A program made the position numbers and the translations under genes. A stretch of DNA of 6,097 nt from Thiomargarita sp. (GTDB lineage: Bacteria; Pseudomonadota; Gammaproteobacteria; Beggiatoales; Beggiatoaceae): contig JAUXCJ010000082.1 of assembly GCA_030618965.1 (NCBI GenBank), positions 1 to 6,097 on the forward strand. The letters are read 5' to 3'. Shown here in pieces: positions 1 through 6,097 of the stretch. The stretch's first letter is position 1; the number at the start of each line of letters is the position of its first letter. Under the pieces are notes generated by a model. It made no database searches. It was not told where the DNA came from and saw only the letters and a program-made list of their open reading frames with translations.

Positions 1-91
1 AAAATTAGAAAAAAAAGATATTATTTTCAAAGAAGTTAGAAAGGATGTGTATGACTTTATTTGGGGAAGTCGTCATATAAGAGTCATTTAA
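1..91 (+). CDS. 3' end of an unidentified plus-strand gene (partial)
   Basis: Reading from base 2, 29 sense codons run without interruption from the window edge to a TAA at 89-91. The encoded tail ends in the residues DFIWGSRHIRVI. It mixes charged, aromatic and aliphatic residues in a way typical of a real protein C-terminus, unlike the Lys/Phe-rich reading of the neighbouring AT-rich spacer. The gene would converge on the large minus-strand membrane protein gene, with about 136 bases and one inverted repeat between the two stop codons. No family can be recognised from so short a piece. A chance open frame of this length is possible in AT-rich DNA, so the call is moderate; the sequence left of the window would settle it. 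Confidence 0.5.
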   Translation, partial: KLEKKDIIFKEVRKDVYDFIWGSRHIRVI

Positions 92-188
92 ATCAAGCTC
101 AGGATTATCCATATTTGGTAGTACTTGAACATTTTTTTTATGGCTCGTGCTTTAAAAAAAGTTTTTATAAAAACAGACTTAATCCCAT

Positions 189-215
189 CCTGACAGGTTT
201 CCAAAACCTGTCAGG
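189..215. repeat. Perfect 12-bp inverted repeat in convergent intergenic region
   Basis: The arm CCTGACAGGTTT (189-200) is followed by a 3-base loop (201-203) and its exact reverse complement AAACCTGTCAGG (204-215). Each arm also contains a smaller odd palindrome, CCTG-A-CAGG and CCTG-T-CAGG, so alternative folds are possible. It lies 13 bases past the stop codon of the minus-strand membrane protein gene, between two converging genes, so a bidirectional transcription terminator is a natural reading. However, neither side carries a clean run of T directly after the stem. On the minus strand a T-rich stretch comes only about 15 or more bases later. The alternative is a dispersed palindromic (REP or MITE-like) element. 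The structure is certain; the role is inferred. Confidence 0.6.
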
Positions 216-227
216 TCTTAAACTTAA

Positions 228-3200
228 TTACTTCCCATTTTTAGTAGGTGGAGTTTCCTCGTAAAATTTCAAATCCTTACTGTCTGATTTCACCGCCTTC
301 TTAGTCCATAAGGTTTTCCACAGTCTATCTTTACTAAAAGATTCCCAGCCCCAACGTAACCAGCGCAGTAGTGCAAATGAGAGCCAAAGTGCCCACAGTA
401 GCATTGCTATGCGATAGATCCACATTGATAAGGAAAATACCCAGACTTGTGGTAATACTCCTGCTGTGCGGTCTTCGTACCAACGTAAATAATCGGCACT
501 TGAAGCATTGCCAGCTATGTGCATATCAGGATTCCCTAGTAAGCCTAGATGAATTGCCTGTAGTAAACCACTTAAGGCAATGATGGTGAGTATCCCTAAA
601 CCTATTTGGATAGCATCAAATTTCAGAGGAGACAGATTGTCAGTAGAAAGTCGCGCACGCCAGCCTAAAGCCATAAACCATCCAACGATAAATAGCATTA
701 AATACACTTCTACTTGACTTAAGACCACACCTAGCAATAACCAATGGTGAGCTTTTAAAGGGGTTATTGATACCTGCCCTAAGCCAATTGAGACGAAAAC
801 AATCACGATTAAAATACCCCAAATCATCACAGCGGGGCCAATGGCTTTTCCACCTGTAAATAGTATCCAGCGATCACTTGGCATCTTGATTTCAATATTG
901 GTATTGACACTGTTTATGCCTAACTCAATCTTAGGTGTGCGGAAATATTGTCCCATACCAATAGCTTCTTGAAATTGCAAATCAATTTTTTGTGTACCCG
1001 GAGTGATTGGTAAGGTGACAACGCGACCTTCTTGGCGTATCGGTTGAGATTTATGATTGATTTTAACCGATTGCAGTTTGGCATTTTCAGGCAATATGAT
1101 TTTATGTTGCATACCGCGACTACTGCGTAGGCTTAATAATAACTGATTATCAGTAGTTCGCTGTCCAGGGCTGACAATCAGTTGACTACGATCTATTGTC
1201 AAGACTTGTCCCATTACGCCAGTTGGACGGCTAAGGTTTAGCTTAACCGTTTCACCCGGCCAAGGTCGCCATTCCGGGAGCCAACGGCCTTTATTTTGGT
1301 GATGTACAACTGGAATGCCTTCAATTTCAACATGCCAAATCGCACTAGCATCTAATCGCCAAATTTCATTGCTAAAAGTGTTCTCTGGAGCAGTCAATAC
1401 GATTGTGTTCTGTTTATCAAACACTGATAGCCAGCTAACTTCGGATTGATTTGGTGACATGTTAATCAAGGCATTACCATTTTCAACCCGAATTTTTTCA
1501 CTGGTGACAGATTCTCCTTTGAGTAGCGGAATTTTTAGAAGAATTGCCGCGCCTCGTCCAGTTTTGCGAATCACCCGCGTTTCCACTTGCCAATCTAAAC
1601 CTAATAATAAGGTGCGTTCAATTTGAACAAACGGTGGCAAATTACCCATTTCTAATTCAACTAGGCGATTAGCATCGACTTGTTCGCGGGTAAATTGTAA
1701 TTGCTGATCAGCGACACCATTTTCATGTAACCCTTCTATACGCCAGCCTTCCGCATTAACTTTGACAAAATGCGATTTCAGCGGCAAGGGCAATTGCACT
1801 GTATTACGCTGAGGTAAAGGCCCAATGAGTTGTATTTGGTGAACACCCTTGGTCACATTTAGCCATAAGTGTCCATCTTTTTTACGTAATAAGGCTTGTG
1901 CTGGCTCACCATCTAGTAGCACCTGCTGTGGTAGCCATTGTTTAGCAACACCAGGTAAAGGCACTGCAACGCTACTCAGGCTATGTATCTCCATGCGAGC
2001 GTGTAACAGATTATCCTTTAATTCAAGTAACAGGCGTGGACTGCTAGCACAAGTGGGTAAACAATCAGGTTGTTCTAAGAGACGTTTTTGTAGTTCGTCT
2101 AATAGCGGTTGGGGCGGAAAAGCTGATTCTCCTTGAACTGGTTCAGCAGTACTAACTAAAGGCAAAGATAATAAAACCCCAAGCATCAACAATCCGACTG
2201 TACTGGCAATTTGACTGGGTTTAATTTTATTAGCCGATGGTTTAGGTTGGCGTGTTCTTGGACCCCAAGAAACCCATAATAAAAACACTGTCAAAAGAGC
2301 CAATAGGATAACTCGTATGCCGCCGACTACACTATTGGCTAAAGGCGACAGCAACCATAATTGAATCGATTGATTTTGATCAACAGGCCCACTCCAACGC
2401 ATTGGAATATTCCGCCATTCCCACTTTGGCAATCCTGGCCCTGTTTGTACTTGGGCATTAGGGTCAATTTGCAACAATTTCTTCGGTTTGGCTTTAGCTA
2501 TGTATCCTTGGTTAGAATAACGCTTGCGTTGAGTCTTTTCTCCCCTTGAACTTTGAAAAATATCCATTGATTGTGATTGTGGTGGGGCAAATGGCATGGC
2601 TTCCTCCTCCGCCATTTCTGTGTAAACCGCTTTATCTTGACCACCCACTTGATTGTAATAACCTCCTCCTTCTAAGCTTGCCCAAGGGTTTTCCAGTTGT
2701 GGATAAATACTTTGCCGTACTTGCTGCATCATAAATGGTAACATAATGATTATTAAGCTAATTAAAGCGATTTCTCTATACCAGCGCACCAGACGACTAA
2801 ACCATCCCAAAGTAGGTAAAACCCGTAATAAAGCGATAGCCGCAATAATATTTAACCAAATGAATCGTGGAGCCGCAGGTTCATGGTAAACCAATATCAA
2901 TGTTACCAGCGTCAATACTCCCCACTTCCAATGCCATAATTTCGCAATTGCCGCAGCCATGATTAAAACAATGAATAAATCTAATAAACTCCACTGTCTA
3001 ATCCAAGTATCTGGCACAGAGTCTGCTCCAGTTACATTCAACAACCGCCATCCAGGTGGTAAATGTAAATTCGCCCTCACTTGATGAAAATCATGCGCCC
3101 AACCGATTGCAGGTAATTTACTTACAGCATCTTCTAAACGACTATCAGCAACGACATTAATTTGTCCTCGCCGCACTTCAATACCGGTATTATTACTCCC

Positions 3201-4499
3201 ATCTAAGCGCGTAATAAATTGGTTTTTACCATTGACGGCTACACGACCTAAAATAGCATCGTTTGCCATTTCTAAACGCCAGCCCCGTGTCATTGTGCCA
3301 CTGAGACGATCTTGTACACTGTAGCCTTTACCATCAAAATCTAGCCAAAAATTTCGTGTTAGCTTTAACTTATCTGGTGCTGGTTCAGGATCACCTCGAC
3401 GCTTTTCTATCAATTTCAAACTATCCCCTAGGCGCATTAAGTAAGCCGGAAATTTTCGCCATTCACTTGGTAAAGCGGTTTGTTGTGGATCAATACCTGT
3501 CACGCCAGTAACTTCTACTAAGCGTAAATCATTACGTGCTGCAAAAACCCACACTTCATTTTTTACCCATTGTCCCTCTGAAGGTAACAATGTTAATTTA
3601 CTTGTCGCCCCCACTTGGCGGGTGTGCAACTTCAAAGTCCAAGAACCAGGGCGTACTTGTATCCGTAAACGACCATCAGCTTCTAAACGGGCAGGTAGAG
3701 GACTATTTAAGAACATCGCAATATGCTTATCAAGCATCATTGGACCTAGCACAACTTCACGGTGACGACCCGCTACATCTAGTTCAATACGAGTAATCAC
3801 TTGCAAAGGGATGTCATCAATAATTTGACGATAAACACGCAAATCAAGGCGATTTTCTTCAGCTTTTTGGCTAATAGCACCACGTTGACGCAGCCACAAA
3901 CGACCTTGAGAATCAAGTTTAGGGAAAGGCACAGACTTGCCATCAATCGTTAAATCCACAATCCCAGTATTCGCCGGCACTTTTAAAAATTCTGGAAGGC
4001 GCGAAAATTCAAATTCTCCTCGCAGTGTCAACTGTCCTTTAGGCACAAATAGGCTGGGTACGCCACCACGATCAGCCACTAAGGCAACAGTATTATTAAT
4101 TTGTACCTGTTGAGGCCAATGTCTAGCACTACCAGGCAAGGCTATCCAGCCCTTACTATAGACTTGCCATTCTTGACTAAATTCCGCTGTCGTCGCATTG
4201 ATATTAAGCTTCAAGCGTGATGGCCAATGACAAATCCCACTATTTTTTACAGCCCCATTCCAATTTTGATTTTGATAAGATGAATTTATGGATTGGTTAT
4301 AATTAGGAGGACAGGTATAATTCTGGGTATCATGTAATACCCAATCTACCCAAGCTTGTAAAGGGAGAGGTACAATATCTGCCTGCTTTACCTGCTCTGC
4401 TTGTAGGGCAAAACTCACTAAAAGGCAAGCCGTACCCATTAACATTTTGTACCAAATCTTGTTTGGCGGTTTTTTTCTTATCATTTTATGTTTGTCCAT
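228..4499 (-). CDS. Large inner-membrane protein of unknown function with two tandem ectodomain/membrane modules
   Basis: I do not recognise a named family. The protein has about 1,423 residues (numbered from the ATG at 4497-4499; stop TAA at 228-230). A Sec signal peptide opens it: a basic stretch, a hydrophobic core at about 19-34, and likely cleavage after FALQA (34). Then come a beta-rich ectodomain with Cys63 and Cys90 (about 36-501), membrane segments near 504-522, 525-538, 546-562 and 576-592, a polar linker (593-722), a membrane segment at 724-745, and a basic loop (748-762). A second signal-like segment (766-784, ending STAEP) leads to a second ectodomain with Cys813 and Cys817 (786-1217), membrane segments near 1220-1241, 1252-1264, 1265-1279, 1295-1317 and 1356-1377, and a basic tail. 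Basic loops place both ectodomains and the linker in the periplasm. The halves look homologous. No catalytic motif is evident, so a structural, sensing or assembly role is only a guess. The start is uncertain: a TTG at 4532 extends the frame, and the ATG at 4484 gives a more typical signal peptide; none has a good ribosome binding site. Confidence 0.88.
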   Translation of the reverse strand: MDKHKMIRKKPPNKIWYKMLMGTACLLVSFALQAEQVKQADIVPLPLQAWVDWVLHDTQNYTCPPNYNQSINSSYQNQNWNGAVKNSGICHWPSRLKLNINATTAEFSQEWQVYSKGWIALPGSARHWPQQVQINNTVALVADRGGVPSLFVPKGQLTLRGEFEFSRLPEFLKVPANTGIVDLTIDGKSVPFPKLDSQGRLWLRQRGAISQKAEENRLDLRVYRQIIDDIPLQVITRIELDVAGRHREVVLGPMMLDKHIAMFLNSPLPARLEADGRLRIQVRPGSWTLKLHTRQVGATSKLTLLPSEGQWVKNEVWVFAARNDLRLVEVTGVTGIDPQQTALPSEWRKFPAYLMRLGDSLKLIEKRRGDPEPAPDKLKLTRNFWLDFDGKGYSVQDRLSGTMTRGWRLEMANDAILGRVAVNGKNQFITRLDGSNNTGIEVRRGQINVVADSRLEDAVSKLPAIGWAHDFHQVRANLHLPPGWRLLNVTGADSVPDTWIRQWSLLDLFIVLIMAAAIAKLWHWKWGVLTLVTLILVYHEPAAPRFIWLNIIAAIALLRVLPTLGWFSRLVRWYREIALISLIIIMLPFMMQQVRQSIYPQLENPWASLEGGGYYNQVGGQDKAVYTEMAEEEAMPFAPPQSQSMDIFQSSRGEKTQRKRYSNQGYIAKAKPKKLLQIDPNAQVQTGPGLPKWEWRNIPMRWSGPVDQNQSIQLWLLSPLANSVVGGIRVILLALLTVFLLWVSWGPRTRQPKPSANKIKPSQIASTVGLLMLGVLLSLPLVSTAEPVQGESAFPPQPLLDELQKRLLEQPDCLPTCASSPRLLLELKDNLLHARMEIHSLSSVAVPLPGVAKQWLPQQVLLDGEPAQALLRKKDGHLWLNVTKGVHQIQLIGPLPQRNTVQLPLPLKSHFVKVNAEGWRIEGLHENGVADQQLQFTREQVDANRLVELEMGNLPPFVQIERTLLLGLDWQVETRVIRKTGRGAAILLKIPLLKGESVTSEKIRVENGNALINMSPNQSEVSWLSVFDKQNTIVLTAPENTFSNEIWRLDASAIWHVEIEGIPVVHHQNKGRWLPEWRPWPGETVKLNLSRPTGVMGQVLTIDRSQLIVSPGQRTTDNQLLLSLRSSRGMQHKIILPENAKLQSVKINHKSQPIRQEGRVVTLPITPGTQKIDLQFQEAIGMGQYFRTPKIELGINSVNTNIEIKMPSDRWILFTGGKAIGPAVMIWGILIVIVFVSIGLGQVSITPLKAHHWLLLGVVLSQVEVYLMLFIVGWFMALGWRARLSTDNLSPLKFDAIQIGLGILTIIALSGLLQAIHLGLLGNPDMHIAGNASSADYLRWYEDRTAGVLPQVWVFSLSMWIYRIAMLLWALWLSFALLRWLRWGWESFSKDRLWKTLWTKKAVKSDSKDLKFYEETPPTKNGK

Positions 4500-4515
4500 A
4501 CGGGTAAAAATATGT

Positions 4516-4544
4516 AGTATAAGCCTTATCAAAATTTATTAAAA
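4516..4544 (-). promoter_or_regulatory. Candidate sigma70-type promoter for the large membrane protein gene
   Basis: On the minus strand a TATACT hexamer (4516-4521, five of six matches to the -10 consensus) lies 17 bases downstream of TTTTAA (4539-4544, a poor -35 match). Transcription would begin near 4509. That excludes the TTG at 4532 as start codon, gives the ATG at 4499 a leader of about 10 bases, and gives the ATG at 4484 one of about 25 bases. The spacer is AT-rich, so such hexamers also arise by chance. If real, the membrane protein gene can be transcribed separately from the NTPase-nuclease gene upstream. Confidence 0.3.
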
Positions 4545-4598
4545 CTGAATATCCTAAATGAATACAAGGATGAACTGCTGAAAAAATTCCAAAAGGTG

Positions 4599-6097
4599 CT
4601 AAAAAGTTGGCAACCGTCTCAACTTAACATAATCCAACAAAGCATCCAAGTCTTCTCTGGTTGACCAAAAAATTCCATTTTCCTGCATCAAACTCTTTGC
4701 CTTTGGAGTAAAACCATCATGTCCAAAAAACCAGATTCGTATAACATCTGCATCTAGTTCTTTTTTAACTACTTTAGCTTTATCAAGCAATTGTTTGATT
4801 GGCTGTATCCCGATTTTCCGTCCCTTATGCCATTTACTTTCAGCAATCCATTGCTCAATACCAGCACCACCATGAACATCAATTTCTGTATTTGCTCCTG
4901 GTCCAAATCGTTCCCTAATTCTAATATAAGTAAAATCAGGTACATCGACATCATTGTCGCTGTTAAAATATTGACCAGGTATTGATTGTCGCTGAGCATT
5001 ATGTAAGATTTGAGCCATATAAACTTCCGCTAAATAGCCTTGGTGATCAGAAAATTGCCGCTTGAGACGGTTATATTTTTGTCGTAATTCATCTTTAACT
5101 CTGCCCCTATCTTGCCTTTCTACCTCAATTCGGCCCCAAACTCTTAAAAATTCCAACAAAATTGGATCTGATATTTTGCCAAACCAGCCACCAAATTCTT
5201 TATAATCAATCAGATCACCACGAGACAATTTAATTAACACTTCCCGAATCTTCTCAATTGGAACTTGTTTAGCATCTCGTTCCAAAAGTTGCTGCTGAAT
5301 CCGTTTAATATCTAATTCTTCACCTTCTTCTAAAGCTGATAGATATAATATCCATTTAGTAATCCCGTAATCATTAATCCGCTCAAGCCAGCGATTAACT
5401 TGATCTGACAGTTCATTCCAGATAAATCCTGATGACAAATCAACTGCCAACAAGCGATTTAAATTTTCTTCAGTGGAAATGACTTCACCAAGTTTCACCG
5501 CTTGCTTAATCAGAGCGGTGATATAAAAAGGGTTTCCACCACAACGTTCTGCAACAATAGGAGCTAATTCTTCCTTGAGTTCAGCTTTGTAATATTTTGC
5601 CACACGACGTGTCAATTCAGTACCCCAATAATTGCTAAAAGGTCCAATTGGATCACTGTCAAAACGCCCAAATAACGCACCTCGCCCCAAAATATCTTTA
5701 GCTAAAATACTCATCGCCGAACCAGTGACAAAATGGGGGCAAGTTGGCGATTCCACTGCTTCCTGCATAAAGCCAACTACATCAAAATTGTATTGTGGCA
5801 AGCGCGTGTTTTGAAATTCGTCTAAAAATACTACAATGGTACTGTCATCACGATCTGAAACATTGCGGGGAAGGGTAAGTGCTGCTTGTTCAGGAATAGA
5901 AATATCCTTGTTAAGCAAACCTTCAAGAAAATTTAAGGTAGAAAAAAATCCTTTTGTGAGATTCAGTTTATTCTGAATAATCTGTATTAACTGATGACGT
6001 GTATAAATTTCATGAGATAACAAATCTCTATCATGTAAACGAAACGCCGCATACCAACGCATGAAATTTTCCACATATTTTGCCGCAAAATCCCATC
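4599..6097 (-). CDS. ATPase_2-like P-loop NTPase fused to winged helix and PD-(D/E)XK nuclease-like domain, N-terminus cut by window edge
   Basis: About 498 residues are visible, ending at TAG (4599-4601). Numbering is from the GTG at 6074, but the frame stays open upstream to the edge (codons for WDFAAKY), so the true start lies outside. Walker B is VVFLDE (81-86). It is followed by a sensor-1-like strand, FVTGSAMSI (115-123), an arginine-containing GRGALFGRF segment (130-138), and CGGNPFYI (178-185), which resembles the GGxP motif of STAND and related ATPases. Walker A is absent and should lie just past the edge, since about 90 residues precede Walker B. Residues about 235-315 look like a winged helix, with GDLIDY and a later DPILLEFLR. 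The C-terminal part carries TEIDV (Asp399), AESKW (Glu412, Lys414) and Gln424, the expected order for a PD-(D/E)XK nuclease fold, as in DUF234-type ATPases. The family is largely uncharacterised; some members sit in mobile or defence regions. The likely activity is ATP-dependent DNA binding or cleavage (inference). A 99-base spacer separates it from the next gene on the same strand. Confidence 0.85.
   Translation of the reverse strand, partial: WDFAAKYVENFMRWYAAFRLHDRDLLSHEIYTRHQLIQIIQNKLNLTKGFFSTLNFLEGLLNKDISIPEQAALTLPRNVSDRDDSTIVVFLDEFQNTRLPQYNFDVVGFMQEAVESPTCPHFVTGSAMSILAKDILGRGALFGRFDSDPIGPFSNYWGTELTRRVAKYYKAELKEELAPIVAERCGGNPFYITALIKQAVKLGEVISTEENLNRLLAVDLSSGFIWNELSDQVNRWLERINDYGITKWILYLSALEEGEELDIKRIQQQLLERDAKQVPIEKIREVLIKLSRGDLIDYKEFGGWFGKISDPILLEFLRVWGRIEVERQDRGRVKDELRQKYNRLKRQFSDHQGYLAEVYMAQILHNAQRQSIPGQYFNSDNDVDVPDFTYIRIRERFGPGANTEIDVHGGAGIEQWIAESKWHKGRKIGIQPIKQLLDKAKVVKKELDADVIRIWFFGHDGFTPKAKSLMQENGIFWSTREDLDALLDYVKLRRLPTF

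Noticed and set aside
161..174. 14-base AT palindrome GTTTTTATAAAAAC followed on the minus strand by seven T residues, considered as an intrinsic terminator
   Set aside because: The stem has only one G-C pair at its base and practically no loop, so it would not form a stable hairpin; kept only as a possible T-rich aid to the stem at 189-215.
61..264. Plus-strand open frame of 67 codons across the left intergenic region
   Set aside because: It starts at a non-ATG codon inside the putative upstream gene, runs through the inverted repeat and ends antisense to the membrane protein gene. Composition is that of AT-rich spacer, with no ribosome binding site.
1849..2136. Plus-strand open frame of 95 codons with many Cys and Ser residues
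   Set aside because: Fully antisense to the second ectodomain start of the membrane protein; its Cys/Ser richness is a by-product of reading the opposite strand.
3536..3796. Plus-strand open frame of 86 codons
   Set aside because: Fully antisense to the first ectodomain of the membrane protein, with no ribosome binding site and no recognisable motif.
4424..4445. Possible lipoprotein signal (GTAC) in the signal peptide of the membrane protein
   Set aside because: The lipobox needs Leu or similar three residues before Cys; here it is Gly, and the hydrophobic core continues past the Cys to a normal signal peptidase I site (FALQA).
4533..4598. Search for a terminator or small RNA between the two minus-strand genes
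   Set aside because: Only short stems of a few base pairs can be drawn and no G/C-rich hairpin with a T-run is present.
4769..4999. Second minus-strand frame of 76 codons inside the NTPase-nuclease gene, considered as evidence of a frameshift
   Set aside because: The main frame remains open and carries the nuclease motifs EIDV and ESK across this same stretch, so the other frame is a shadow.

Overview
The window is an ordinary coding stretch from a moderately AT-rich Gram-negative bacterium. The evidence is a cleavable Sec signal peptide, a large inner-membrane protein with a periplasmic ectodomain, and AT-rich intergenic DNA. A gammaproteobacterium of the Beggiatoa/Thiotrichales kind would fit, but that is a guess from overall character, not from a marker gene. 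I see no rRNA, tRNA, CRISPR array, transposase or integrase.

Layout from left to right. Bases 1-91 hold what looks like the last 29 codons of a plus-strand gene whose body lies outside the window. Bases 92-227 are a short convergent intergenic region with a perfect 12-bp inverted repeat (189-215), either a terminator for the converging genes or a copy of a dispersed palindrome. Bases 228-4499 (minus) encode a roughly 1,423-residue membrane protein of unknown function. Bases 4500-4598 are a 99-base spacer with a weak candidate promoter. Bases 4599-6097 (minus) encode the C-terminal part of an ATPase_2-like P-loop NTPase fused to a winged helix and a PD-(D/E)XK nuclease-like domain. Its N-terminus, with the Walker A loop, lies beyond the right edge.

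The most notable point is that the large membrane protein appears to be an ancient head-to-tail duplication. Each half has a signal-peptide-like hydrophobic segment, a cysteine pair, a roughly 430-465 residue beta-rich ectodomain, and about five membrane segments. Matching motifs occur at nearly the same spacing in both halves (31 and 31, 224 and 227, 29 and 30, 169 and 165 residues). A periplasmic linker about 100 residues longer is found only in the first half.

The two minus-strand genes are co-directional, but the gap and candidate promoter do not make a tight operon, and I see no direct functional link between them. The NTPase-nuclease is the kind of protein often found in accessory regions. 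Nothing here proves a defence system.
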